A DNA stretch of 64,000 bases from Roseovarius sp. THAF27 (lineage in GTDB: Bacteria; Pseudomonadota; Alphaproteobacteria; Rhodobacterales; Rhodobacteraceae). The notes below the pieces were generated by a model. The model was given only the letters and a program-made list of their open reading frames with translations, did not search any database and was not told the origin of the DNA. Below, piece after piece: positions 10,144 through 18,072 of the stretch (position 1 is the first letter of the stretch; every line of letters begins with the position of its first letter). A program made the position numbers and the translations under genes. The stretch covers positions 372,001-436,000 of the forward strand of contig NZ_CP045393.1 in assembly GCF_009363655.1 (NCBI RefSeq), written 5' to 3'.

Positions 10144-10350
10144 TTAAAGGAGACCTTCGCGCTGGGCCTTCTTGCGTGCGAGCTTGCGGGCGCGGCGGAT
10201 AGCCTCGGCCTTTTCGCGCGCTTTTTTCTCGGACGGTTTCTCGAAATGTTGCCGAAGCTTCATCTCGCGAAAAACGCCCTCACGCTGCAGTTTCTTTTTC
10301 AGGGCACGAAGCGCCTGATCGACATTGTTGTCGCGAACACTGACCTGCAT
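10144..10350 (-). CDS. rpsU: 30S ribosomal protein S21
   Basis: The 68-residue, very basic protein starts [20 protein letters not shown] and matches S21, including [14 protein letters not shown] and the arginine/lysine-rich tail. It binds the 30S platform near the 16S rRNA 3' end and helps in initiation. The length is normal for alphaproteobacterial S21. A hairpin terminator follows it, so it appears monocistronic. The AT-richer segment at 10365-10400 is a likely promoter, shared in the opposite direction with the COQ9 gene. Confidence 0.96.
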   Translation of the reverse strand: MQVSVRDNNVDQALRALKKKLQREGVFREMKLRQHFEKPSEKKAREKAEAIRRARKLARKKAQREGLL

Positions 10351-10476
10351 GTGGTTGTCACCACCTTTCTAGGTTAAAGTTGCATAATTTGCAGGAAGTG
10401 GCCGTATAGCAAAGCCGTTCTAGTTTGTCTAGGCGCAGACGCGCGACACGGACGCAGCACGAAAAGGAGCCCCGGA

Positions 10477-11160
10477 ATGAGTGATCCCGACGTGAAAACG
10501 CAGCTGTTGGAGGCGGCGAAACCGCATGTGGCCTTTGACGGGTGGAGCGAGGCCACGTTCCGCGCCGCGGTGGAGGATGCGGGGCTTTCCATGGGCGTGG
10601 CCAAGGCCGCCTGCCCGCGGGGCGCGGTGGATTTGGCGCTCGCCTTTCACGAGGAAGGCGACGCGGCCATGCTGGCGCGGATGGAACAGGAGGACCTGAG
10701 CCAGATGTGGTACAGCGCGCGGGTCGCGGCCGCCGTGCGCTTTCGGCTGGAGGCGGTCGAGGACAAGGAACTGGTGCGCCGGGGGGTGACGCTGTTTGCG
10801 CTGCCGCATCACGCGGTGGACGGGGCCAGGGCGATCTGGGGCACCTGCGACAGGATCTGGGAGGCGCTGGGCGATACCTCGGACGACGTGAACTGGTACA
10901 CCAAGCGCGCGACCCTGTCGGGGGTTTATTCGTCCACGGTGCTTTATTGGCTGGGCGACGAGAGCGAGGGCCACGCCCGGACCTGGGATTTCCTGGACCG
11001 GCGGATCGAGGACGTGATGCAGATCGAGAAGGTCAAGGCGAAGGCGCGGGAGAACCGGGTCGTGAGCGGGTTGATGGCGGGACCGCTGGCGGTATTGTCG
11101 AAGATCCGCAAGCCCGCGCCGGGGCGGACCGGCGGATTGCCGGGGCGCTGGACGCGGTAG
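10477..11160 (+). CDS. COQ9 family protein (ubiquinone biosynthesis)
   Basis: The 227-residue protein has the COQ9 pattern: an N-terminal TetR-like helical part (DGWSEATFRAAVEDAGLS), a middle with HHAVDGARAIWGTCDRIWEALGD, and the signature DVNWYTKRATLSGVYSSTVL with a hydrophobic, lipid-binding helix followed by W-LGDESEGHA. In mitochondria and alphaproteobacteria COQ9 is a lipid-binding partner of the COQ7 hydroxylase. AGGAG precedes the start. It is divergent from rpsU. Confidence 0.9.
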   Translation: MSDPDVKTQLLEAAKPHVAFDGWSEATFRAAVEDAGLSMGVAKAACPRGAVDLALAFHEEGDAAMLARMEQEDLSQMWYSARVAAAVRFRLEAVEDKELVRRGVTLFALPHHAVDGARAIWGTCDRIWEALGDTSDDVNWYTKRATLSGVYSSTVLYWLGDESEGHARTWDFLDRRIEDVMQIEKVKAKARENRVVSGLMAGPLAVLSKIRKPAPGRTGGLPGRWTR

Positions 11161-11179
11161 CGGGTTTTTCCCTTGTGGG

Positions 11180-11229
11180 AGCGGTGGGTTGTCACCCACC
11201 GGGGCTGTGGGTTGTCACCCACCCTACGT
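11180..11229. repeat. GTGGGTT-n-AACCCAC-type dispersed palindromes, two units
   Basis: Two units of GTGGGTTGTCACCCAC are arranged in tandem, the second followed by CCTACG. Related copies occur at 19017, 25214, 25385, 32634 and 59441. Each folds as GTGGGT-(t/g)n-ACCCAC with a conserved CCTACG tail. The units are extragenic in all cases. Confidence 0.8.
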
Positions 11230-11264
11230 ACAGGCGGGCGGTGCGCCCGGTGGCATCCGCGGGA

Positions 11265-11299
11265 GCCTCCGGCGGGGATATTTATGGCCAGAGGAAGAG
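11265..11299. repeat. Dispersed 35 bp element, copy 1 (ATATTTATGGCCAGAGG type)
   Basis: The segment GCCTCCGGCGGGGATATTTA and the following tggccagaggaagag are identical to 29407-29441. The element lies in the spacer before the quinone oxidoreductase gene, just after the palindromes at 11180-11229. Elements of this type are dispersed in Rhodobacteraceae genomes (recalled, not checked). Confidence 0.75.
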
Positions 11300-11393
11300 G
11301 TGGGGCTTTGGAGGCCTTCGGAGCGGTGCCGATTGGTGCCGTTTGTTGCTTTTTCCGGGGGGGCTGGTACGACGGGACGACGGGGGGAAGATG

Positions 11394-12377
11394 ATGCCGG
11401 ACAGGATGAAGGTTGTCGAGATCACCGCGCCGGGCGGGCCGGAGGTGCTGGCGCTGGCCGAGCGGGACTGGCCGGAGCCCGGGCATGGCGAGGTGGTGAT
11501 CCGGGTGGCCTATGCCGGGGTGAACCGGCCCGATGCGTTGCAGCGGGCGGGGTTGTATGATCCGCCGCCGGGGGCGAGCAAGTTGCCGGGGCTGGAAGTG
11601 TCGGGCGAGATCGCGGCGCTTGGGCCGGGCGTGACCGGATGGCAGGCGGGCGACCGGGTTTGTGCGCTGGTGCCGGGAGGCGGGTATGCCGAAGCCGTGG
11701 TGACGGAGGCCGCGCATTGTCTGCCGGTGCCCGGGGGCATGTCGATGGACCGGGCGGCGTGCCTGCCGGAGACGTTCTTTACCGTGTGGACCAACGTGTT
11801 CGGCCGGGGGCGGCTGACGGCTGGTGAGCGGTTCCTGGTGCATGGCGGATCGAGCGGGATCGGGACGGTGGCGATCCAGCTGGCCGTGGCGCGGGGCGCG
11901 CGGGTGTTCGCGACGGCAGGGACGGACGAGAAATGCCTGGTGTGCGAGGAATTGGGCGCGGAGCGGGCGTTCAACTATCGCGAGACGGATTTCGTGGAGG
12001 AGATGCGCGCGCGCGGGGGCGCGCACCTGATTCTGGACATGGTGGGGGGCGCGTACCTGCCGCGGAACATCGCCGCGCTGGCGGATGAGGGGCGGCTGGT
12101 GCAGATCGCCTTTTTGCAGGGGCCGAAGGTGGAGATGGACTTTACCCAAGTGATGACGCGGCGGCTGACCGTCACCGGCTCGACCCTGCGGCCCCAGAGC
12201 GGGCTGGCCAAGGCGCGGATCGCGGCGGAGTTGCGGCGCGAGGTCTGGCCATTGCTGGAGGCGGGGCGGGTGGCGCCGGTGATGGATTCGGAGTTTCCGC
12301 TGGCGGAGGCCGCAGAGGCCCATGCGCGGATGGAGACGAGCGCGCATATCGGCAAGATCGTGTTGAAGGTGGGCTGA
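11394..12377 (+). CDS. NAD(P)H:quinone oxidoreductase (zinc-independent MDR family, PIG3/QOR type)
   Basis: The 327-residue protein has the GroES-like N-terminal domain (GVNRPDALQRAGLYDPPPGA, PGLEVSGEI), the nucleotide-binding HGGSSGIGTVAIQLA, and a C-terminus IGKIVLKVG. These match the QOR/TP53I3 branch of medium-chain dehydrogenases, which reduce quinones by one electron with NADPH. The tandem ATG at 11391/11394 follows a GGGGGGA Shine-Dalgarno-like stretch; either ATG may be used. The next gene starts four bases after its stop, so the sialidase-like and membrane genes probably share the transcript. Confidence 0.9.
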   Translation: MPDRMKVVEITAPGGPEVLALAERDWPEPGHGEVVIRVAYAGVNRPDALQRAGLYDPPPGASKLPGLEVSGEIAALGPGVTGWQAGDRVCALVPGGGYAEAVVTEAAHCLPVPGGMSMDRAACLPETFFTVWTNVFGRGRLTAGERFLVHGGSSGIGTVAIQLAVARGARVFATAGTDEKCLVCEELGAERAFNYRETDFVEEMRARGGAHLILDMVGGAYLPRNIAALADEGRLVQIAFLQGPKVEMDFTQVMTRRLTVTGSTLRPQSGLAKARIAAELRREVWPLLEAGRVAPVMDSEFPLAEAAEAHARMETSAHIGKIVLKVG

Positions 12378-12381
12378 GGCG

Positions 12382-13500
12382 ATGGGCGCGGCGCAGTTGG
12401 CGATCCTTTGCCTGATGGCGCTGAGCCTGGGCCTGAGCGCCTGGGCGGTGGCGCGGGACGTGCCGCCGGTCTGGCGCTTCGCGGTGCCGGAGGCGGTGCC
12501 GGAGACGGGGGCGCCGCGCTTCGAGACGGTGTTCCAGTACGATGTCGCCGCGGGACACGCGCATTCGGCGTCGGTGGTGGTGACCGACGGCGGCTTTGAC
12601 GTGCTGTGGTTCGAAGGCTCGGCGGAGGCGCAGGCGGATGTGGATATTCACGGGGTTTCACTTCGGCGCGGGCCGGAGGGATGGGCCGGGACGGGCCGGG
12701 ATGTGCGGATCACGCGGGGCGCGCTGGGCCGTGCGATGGACCCGGCGCAGTTGGTGGTGACGCTGGGCAACACGGTGGAGAACGAGGCCGCGCCGGGGCA
12801 TGTTTTTGCGACGGTGGTGTCGGTGGGCGGCTGGGCCATGGCCTCGGTCGCCGATGTGAAGATGGGGACGGGCGGGCCTGTGGCCGCGCGGAAGCTGACC
12901 CTGTCGCCATTCCTGAACCGCTCGCACCTGGTGAAGTCGCCGATGGTGGAATTTGCCGGCGGGAGCATGGGGTTGCCGGCCTATTTCGAGATGGGCGCGG
13001 CGCATGGGGTGCTGGTGCGGTTCGGGCGTGACGGCCGGGTGCGCGACACGGCGCGGATGGCGGGGGCGGGTCAGCCGATCCAGCCGATGGTGGTGCCCTT
13101 GGGCGAGACCCGGGCGGTGGCGTGGCTGCGGGATTTCGCGCCGTCGGGGCGGCTGTTGGCGAGCTACTCGGAGGATGGCGGCAGAACGTGGTCGGAGGTG
13201 GTGCCCTCGGATATGCCGAACCGGAGCGCGCCGGTGGCGGCGCTGGGCCTGGGCGGGGGCCGCATCCTGATGGCGGCGAATGACGATCCCGAGGGGGGAG
13301 ACCGATTGCGGCTGCTCTTGTCGGACGATGAAGGAGACAGCTGGCGCGTCCTGCGGGAGCTTGAGCCGAACGGGGCGGGGGCACGGTACCCGATGTTGCG
13401 GCGGTTGGACGGGGGAGAGATCGCGCTGGCCTACTCGGTGGGGAACAAGACGGGGCTTCGGGCGCATGTGCTGAACGGTGCCTGGGTGGCAGCGCAATGA
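12382..13500 (+). CDS. Sialidase-like six-bladed propeller protein (BNR_2 type)
   Basis: The 372-residue product begins with a hydrophobic N-terminus (MGAAQLAILCLMALSLGLSA) that could be a signal anchor. The body resembles the BNR_2 sialidase-like domain: HLVKSPMV...GLPAYFE, IQPMVVPLGE, an Asp-box SEDGGRTW, then DMPNRSAPV, a second Asp-box-like SDDEGDSW, and ARYPMLRRLDGGEIALAYS. Proteins of this fold cleave sialic acid or act as carbohydrate lyases or esterases. The complete arginine triad of a true sialidase cannot be confirmed by eye. It is coupled to the next gene by an ATGA overlap. Confidence 0.75.
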   Translation: MGAAQLAILCLMALSLGLSAWAVARDVPPVWRFAVPEAVPETGAPRFETVFQYDVAAGHAHSASVVVTDGGFDVLWFEGSAEAQADVDIHGVSLRRGPEGWAGTGRDVRITRGALGRAMDPAQLVVTLGNTVENEAAPGHVFATVVSVGGWAMASVADVKMGTGGPVAARKLTLSPFLNRSHLVKSPMVEFAGGSMGLPAYFEMGAAHGVLVRFGRDGRVRDTARMAGAGQPIQPMVVPLGETRAVAWLRDFAPSGRLLASYSEDGGRTWSEVVPSDMPNRSAPVAALGLGGGRILMAANDDPEGGDRLRLLLSDDEGDSWRVLRELEPNGAGARYPMLRRLDGGEIALAYSVGNKTGLRAHVLNGAWVAAQ

Positions 13501-14048
13501 GCGCCGTCGGGGCGACTTTGGGCGTGGCGGTGGTGCTGGGCTGGGTGGTGTTCGCGCTGAGCGGGCTGGTGCTGTCGTCCTCGCTGGCCGCCGGGCTGGC
13601 GCTGGTGGCCGCGGTTCTGGTCGGCGTGTTGTGGCGCGATACCGTGGCGGTGAGTGGCGCGGTGGCGGTGCTGGCGCCGTTCGGGGTGATGCTGCCGGCG
13701 CTGGCGCTGCGGCATGTGGCGGTGTCGGTCGGCGTCGAGGTGCCGGGATTCTCTGGCGTGGTGATCGCGGTGTTCCTGTGTGCCTACGTGGCGTTCCTGG
13801 CTTCCGCGTTCGGGGTGATTCCGGTGGATGTGTACCGTTTGGGCTATGCCCCATGGCCGGTGGCGGGGATGGTGCTGGCGGTGTGTGTCTATGCGCTGGT
13901 GACGGGGAACTGGTTTCTGGCGGGGGTGGCGGTGCTGGGGCAGTTGGCCTGGGTGATGGGATGGGGCAGCAGCAACTGGTTCGACATGGTGCTGCATGTG
14001 CTCTTGGTGCCGGTGGCGGCGGTGGTGCTGGTGATGCGGCTGTTTTGA
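13497..14048 (+). CDS. Integral membrane protein of unknown function
   Basis: A 183-residue protein with about five to six hydrophobic segments and almost no charged residues in between. Its ATG overlaps the TGA of the sialidase-like gene, which points to coupled translation and a functional link. I do not recognise a family. It could be a membrane partner for the propeller protein or a small exporter. Confidence 0.75.
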   Translation: MSAVGATLGVAVVLGWVVFALSGLVLSSSLAAGLALVAAVLVGVLWRDTVAVSGAVAVLAPFGVMLPALALRHVAVSVGVEVPGFSGVVIAVFLCAYVAFLASAFGVIPVDVYRLGYAPWPVAGMVLAVCVYALVTGNWFLAGVAVLGQLAWVMGWGSSNWFDMVLHVLLVPVAAVVLVMRLF

Positions 14049-14131
14049 GGAGGGGCGGGCGTGGTCTTTGCAGGTGGGGATTGGACACCGAAGACAACGG
14101 CGGTTTCGATCCCTTGTGAGGCATTGGGTTT

Positions 14132-14329
14132 GAGCCCCCAGCCGGTTAACAGCCGCGAAGCGGCCCGGCCATCGTCAGCCCCTCCCTTGGGCTGGCGATT
14201 TGGCTGAGTCAGAGCGCACCGATCATTCCGAGGATGTATTTGGCAGGGATAAAGTGCTGCAGAATTGCCGTCGGATCGCCACCCCAGGGGCTGACGATGG
14301 CCTCCGTCGTGAACGGCAGCAAGGTCCCG
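14132..14329. repeat. 200 bp direct repeat, copy 1
   Basis: It begins GAGCCCCCAGCCGGTTAACA and ends near ggcagcaaggtcccgc. It matches 14395-14594 with only scattered substitutions across its whole length; copy 2 has three extra bases near the end. Internal hairpins include CCGCGAAGCGG and CAGCCC-ctccctt-GGGCTG. On the minus strand the core reads SPWGGDPTAILQHF in the same frame in both copies. Confidence 0.9.
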
Positions 14330-14394
14330 CACTGCCGTCATTCGTGGTGGTCGCAACGAATGACGGGATCGAGCATTTGCGAGACATCAGTGTC

Positions 14395-14594
14395 GAGCCC
14401 CCAGCCGGTTAACAGCCGCGCAGCGGCCCGGCCATCGTCAGCCCCTCCCTCGGGCTGGCGATTTGGCTGAGGCTGGGCACGACGATCCTTCCGAGGATAT
14501 GTTTGGCAGGCATAAAGTGCTGCAGAATTGCCGTCGGATCGCCACCCCAGGGGCTGACGCTCGCCTCCGTCGTGAATGGCAGCAGCAAGGTCCG
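14395..14594. repeat. 200 bp direct repeat, copy 2
   Basis: The second copy of the element at 14132-14329 is offset by about 263 bases and in the same orientation. Differences include the gcgaagc/gcgcagc and tatttggcaggga/tgtttggcaggca variants. The minus-strand frame continues past the core to MAGPLRGC and a stop, whereas copy 1 meets a TGA soon after ILGMIGAL. Confidence 0.9.
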
Positions 14595-14652
14595 CAATTC
14601 GGTCTTTTGCGAGGTTTCAAGGGTCGCAGGCGCAGATGCGCGTGGCAGGCGC

Positions 14653-15282
14653 CTAGCGAATCGGATCAAAGAGCGCATCGTCCAGCGTGCAGTCGCGGAT
14701 CACGTCGCGGCCGCAGGGGACCGGGGCGAGGTCTCGGGAGAGGCAGATGCGGGCCTCCTGGATGCGGCCCGCGCGGCAGGTGATGGTGATGCCGTCGGGG
14801 TCGAGCGTGGGGTTGGCCTTGAGGAAGGCCTCTTCGACCACGGAGGCGGGGAGTTTGACGGGGTCTTTCAGTTTGCGGAAGACCTCGGGCCTCGCGATGC
14901 GGCTGTAGGCCTCGCGGGCAAGGGCGTAGTAGGCGGGGGCGGAGAGGCCGGAGCAGGTGCCGTGTTTCTTCCACTGGTACCACGCCAGCCCGGGAGTGCC
15001 CATGATGTCGGCCATGTCGTTCGTCATGGCGCGGGTGGGCGGGCGTTGGGGCGATTGGCAATGGTCCGGCCAGCCGCGGTGGTATTGCGGCCAGAGGCCG
15101 TGCAGCACCCAGCCCAGGTCGCGCGACGCGTCGCATTGCGGCGAGTTGCGGTGGTCGCCCTCGATGGCGCACCAGGTGGGCGACCAACTGAGGCTGAGGA
15201 CGTAATAGTCGAATTCACCGGGCCGGTCGCCCTCGGCCAGGGCCGCGGTGGCGGAGAAAAGCAGGGCGAGAAACGCGCGCAT
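14653..15282 (-). CDS. Secreted ribonuclease T2 family protein
   Basis: The 209-residue protein has a signal peptide (MRAFLALLFSATAALA) and both catalytic segments of RNase T2: CAS I HGLWPQ with His61, and CAS II WKKHGTC with Lys106 and His107. Eight cysteines could form the conserved disulfides. T2 enzymes cleave RNA through 2',3'-cyclic phosphates, so this is likely a periplasmic or exported RNase for nucleotide scavenging. The 2',3'-cyclic nucleotide phosphodiesterase homologue at 46652 would act on its products, though it is far away. It is divergent from the DUF1013 gene. Confidence 0.93.
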   Translation of the reverse strand: MRAFLALLFSATAALAEGDRPGEFDYYVLSLSWSPTWCAIEGDHRNSPQCDASRDLGWVLHGLWPQYHRGWPDHCQSPQRPPTRAMTNDMADIMGTPGLAWYQWKKHGTCSGLSAPAYYALAREAYSRIARPEVFRKLKDPVKLPASVVEEAFLKANPTLDPDGITITCRAGRIQEARICLSRDLAPVPCGRDVIRDCTLDDALFDPIR

Positions 15283-15413
15283 GTTCGCTCTTTCTTTTTG
15301 CGTCGGAGGCTACTATATAGCCGCCAAGTTCCCCGACAACGAGAACCCGTCCCGGCCCCCGGGACCGCCGTTTCAGGCGAGGGGAAAGATATGCGTGAAG
15401 GAGTCTTTGAAGG

Positions 15414-16175
15414 ATGTCGAAACCGTTGATGGCCAAGGCCACCGCCGTCTGGCTGGTGGACAACACCACGATCAGTTTCAAGCAGATCGCCGATTTCGTC
15501 GGGATGCACGAGCTGGAGATCCAGGGGATCGCCGATGGCGACGTGGCCGCCGGCGTGAAGGGGTTCGACCCGATCGCCAACAACCAGCTGACGCAGGACG
15601 ATATCGACAAGGCCGAGAAGGACCCGCTGCACAAGCTGAAGCTGAAGTTCAACGCCGCCGCCGTGGGCGAGGAAAAGCGGCGCGGGCCGCGTTACACCCC
15701 GCTCAGCAAGCGGCAGGACCGGCCGAACGCGATCCTGTGGCTGGTGAAGTTCCACCCCGAGCTGGCCGATGCGCAGATCGCCAAGCTGGTGGGGACGACC
15801 AAGCCGACGATCCAGACGATCCGCGAGCGGACCCACTGGAATATCGCCAACATGCAGCCGATCGACCCTGTCGCTCTGGGCCTGTGCAAGCAGACCGAGC
15901 TTGATGCCGCCGTGCAGAAGGCCGCGGCGAAGAAGGCCAAGGAAGGCCAGCCGATGGACGATGACGAGCGGCGCAAGCTGTTGTCGACCGAGCAGAGCCT
16001 GGAGTCGGATGCAGAGCCGCGGATGCCCACGGCCATCGAGGGGCTGGAAACGTTCAGCCTGGGCGGGGACGATACCGCCGGCGAGGAACAGAAGGAAAAG
16101 GAATACGACGCCGAGACCTTCTTCAACCTGCCCGACGATGACGGTGACGACGACGAGGATGACGACAAGGCGTAA
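15414..16175 (+). CDS. DUF1013 family cytoplasmic regulator-like protein
   Basis: The 253-residue protein matches the alphaproteobacterial DUF1013 family: MAKATAVWLVDNTTISFKQI, then IADFVGMHELEIQGIADG (helix-turn-helix-like), GPRYTPLSKRQDRPNAI, and a second DNA-binding-like segment AQIAKLVGTTKPTIQTIRER. It ends in a very acidic tail (DDDGDDDEDDDK). Two HTH-like segments with an acidic tail suggest a transcription-associated factor. I recall links of the family to cell-cycle transcription in Caulobacter, but this is not shown by the sequence. AAGGAG precedes the start, and a strong terminator follows. Confidence 0.88.
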   Translation: MSKPLMAKATAVWLVDNTTISFKQIADFVGMHELEIQGIADGDVAAGVKGFDPIANNQLTQDDIDKAEKDPLHKLKLKFNAAAVGEEKRRGPRYTPLSKRQDRPNAILWLVKFHPELADAQIAKLVGTTKPTIQTIRERTHWNIANMQPIDPVALGLCKQTELDAAVQKAAAKKAKEGQPMDDDERRKLLSTEQSLESDAEPRMPTAIEGLETFSLGGDDTAGEEQKEKEYDAETFFNLPDDDGDDDEDDDKA

Positions 16176-16213
16176 GGCACTGACCGAGGCTGCGCCTGAT
16201 GAGACGATCATGG

Positions 16214-16248
16214 AACGCCTGCCGGCGAAGATCCGGCAGGCGTTTTTC
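16214..16248 (+). terminator. Rho-independent terminator after the DUF1013 gene
   Basis: AACGCCTGCCGG pairs perfectly with CCGGCAGGCGTT across a 7-base loop and is followed by TTTTT-type sequence. It lies 38 bases past the stop and separates the gene from the convergent SDR gene. Confidence 0.9.
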
Positions 16249-16269
16249 GTAGCGGGGTCCGCTGCGCTG

Positions 16270-17028
16270 TCAGATTTTCATGCCGCCGGAAACCTCGATC
16301 CGCTGCGCGGTGACCCAGTGCGTCTCGCCCGCCAGAAGGGCGGCGACGGCGCCGCCGATATCGTCGGGCAGGCCGGCGCGGCCCAAGGCGGTGTTGTCCG
16401 CGATCATCCGGTTGACCTCGGGGTTGTCGCGCACGGCGCCGCCGCCGAAATCGGTCTCGACCGCGCCGGGGGCGATGGTGTTGACCGAAATGCGCCGCTC
16501 CCCCAGTTCCTGCGCAAGATAGCGGGTCATGACCTCGACCGCGCCTTTCATCGCGGCGTAGGCCGAGTAACCGGGCAAGGCGAAGCGGGCGAGGCCCGAG
16601 GAGATCATGACGATCTTGCCGCCATCCTCGATCATCGGCAGCAGGGCTTGCGTCAGCAGGAAGGGGCCCTTGACATGCATGGCGAATAGCGCGTCGAGTT
16701 GCTGGGGCGTGGTGTCGGCAAAGAGCGCCCAGACGCCGGTGCCGGCATTGTTGACCACGTGGTCGATGGTGTCGCGGTTGAAGGTTTCCCGCAGCGTGGT
16801 GCGCAGGCGGTCGGGCAGGGCCGCCACCTGGGCTGTGTCGGCGACGTCGAGTTGCAGGGAGGCGGCGGTGCCGCCTGCCGCCTCGATCTCGGCCAGGGTG
16901 GCGTCGGCGGCGGATTTGTTGCCCAGGTAGGTGAAGACCACGCCGATGCCGGCCTTGGCCAGTTTCAGCGCCATGCTGCGCCCGAGGCCGCGGCTGCCGC
17001 CGGTGATGAATGCGATTCTGTCGGTCAT
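16270..17028 (-). CDS. Classical SDR family oxidoreductase (FabG-like)
   Basis: The 252-residue protein has the SDR cofactor motif TGGSRGLG, NNAG, the catalytic serine in ISSG, YSAYAAMKGA (a YxxxxxK spacing that is atypical, the usual being YxxxK) and a PGAVETDF segment. It is a cytoplasmic NAD(P)-dependent reductase of unknown substrate. It is divergent from the AraC-type regulator at 17203, which is a common arrangement for a regulator and its target. The start at 17028 follows an AGGAGTGTCACA ribosome binding site. Confidence 0.88.
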   Translation of the reverse strand: MTDRIAFITGGSRGLGRSMALKLAKAGIGVVFTYLGNKSAADATLAEIEAAGGTAASLQLDVADTAQVAALPDRLRTTLRETFNRDTIDHVVNNAGTGVWALFADTTPQQLDALFAMHVKGPFLLTQALLPMIEDGGKIVMISSGLARFALPGYSAYAAMKGAVEVMTRYLAQELGERRISVNTIAPGAVETDFGGGAVRDNPEVNRMIADNTALGRAGLPDDIGGAVAALLAGETHWVTAQRIEVSGGMKI

Positions 17029-17202
17029 TGTGACACTCCTTGTCCGGGTTGGTTTGGATGGAAGGGATATGCACCGGGCTTCGCATCCGTGCCTGCCGGA
17101 TTGTCCGGAAGACTTGCCTGATCCTCCGGAAGCGATGGGTGGGGCGGTGGCCCGGGGCGCGAAACATGCCATAAAACGACGGATCGGAGTGCGGAGGCGC
17201 AG

Positions 17203-18072
17203 ATGACGATGGACAGGATGATCGCCGCGGCGGAGCGGGTTTGCGCGGCGGCGGGCGTGGCCGATGGCACGGTCGATACCGGCGTGGCGCGGCTGGCCAT
17301 CGCACGGCGTCCGGCGCTGTCGCCGCTGGAGGCGATGATCTATGAGCCGCTGGTGTGTTTCGTCCTGCAGGGCGCAAAGGACACCGGGACCCAGGGCGGC
17401 GGTGTGCGTGCCTCTGCCGGGCGGATGCTGGTGGTGAGCCACGACGTGCCCATCGTGTCGCGGATCGTGGAGGCGACGCCGCACCGGCCCTATATCGCGC
17501 TGATCCTGCCGCTGGACCTGTCGATCCTGCGGGAACTGGTGTCGGAGGTGGACGAGGACCGGGCCGGTGGCACGGGACGTGCGATGACGCTGCACGAGGC
17601 GGATGACCCGCTATGCGATGCGTTCGCGCGTTTGCTGGACCTGGTCGAGCGGCCAGGCGAGGCCGGTGTGCTGGGGCCGTTGGTGCAGCGGGAAATCCAC
17701 TACCGGCTGCTGGTGTCGCCCCAGGGGGCGACGTTGCGGGCATTGCTGGCGGGCGGGCCCGCCGGGCGAATCTCGGACGTGATCGCGCATTTGCGGGCGC
17801 ATGTGGCCGAGCCGGTGCGGACCGAGGCGCTGGCGCGTCTGGCGGGGATGAGCCGGTCGACCTTTCACGCACGGTTCAAGGCGGTGACGGCGACGACGCC
17901 GTTGCAGTACCAGAAGGAGATGCGGCTGTTGCAGGCGCGTGAGCACTTGCGGCTGGGCGGGCAGAGCGTCTCGTCGGTGGCGTTCGCCGTGGGCTACGAG
18001 AGCCCGACGCAGTTCAGCCGGGAATACACGCGCAAGTTCGGCGCGCCGCCGCGCGAAGACATGCGGGCGTGA
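17203..18072 (+). CDS. AraC family transcriptional regulator
   Basis: The 289-residue protein has an N-terminal AraC_N-type effector domain (residues about 20-170) and a C-terminal pair of HTH motifs, LARLAGMSRSTFHARFKAVT and SVSSVAFAVGYESPTQFSREY. The arrangement FxREYxRxFG is typical of the second HTH. It is divergently transcribed from the SDR gene, which it probably regulates. A GC-rich hairpin immediately follows the stop. Confidence 0.93.
   Translation: MTMDRMIAAAERVCAAAGVADGTVDTGVARLAIARRPALSPLEAMIYEPLVCFVLQGAKDTGTQGGGVRASAGRMLVVSHDVPIVSRIVEATPHRPYIALILPLDLSILRELVSEVDEDRAGGTGRAMTLHEADDPLCDAFARLLDLVERPGEAGVLGPLVQREIHYRLLVSPQGATLRALLAGGPAGRISDVIAHLRAHVAEPVRTEALARLAGMSRSTFHARFKAVTATTPLQYQKEMRLLQAREHLRLGGQSVSSVAFAVGYESPTQFSREYTRKFGAPPREDMRA

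Larger units (their letters stand above)
14049..14652. other. 604-base intergenic region occupied by a duplicated repeat
   Basis: There is no convincing protein gene here. The region is mostly two direct copies of a 200 bp sequence, described separately. A minus-strand reading frame at 14409-14678 stays open through the second copy but is probably repeat-borne. Confidence 0.7.

Noticed and set aside
14132..14594. Duplicated 200 bp sequence considered as an insertion sequence
   Set aside because: No transposase, terminal inverted repeats or target-site duplication was seen.
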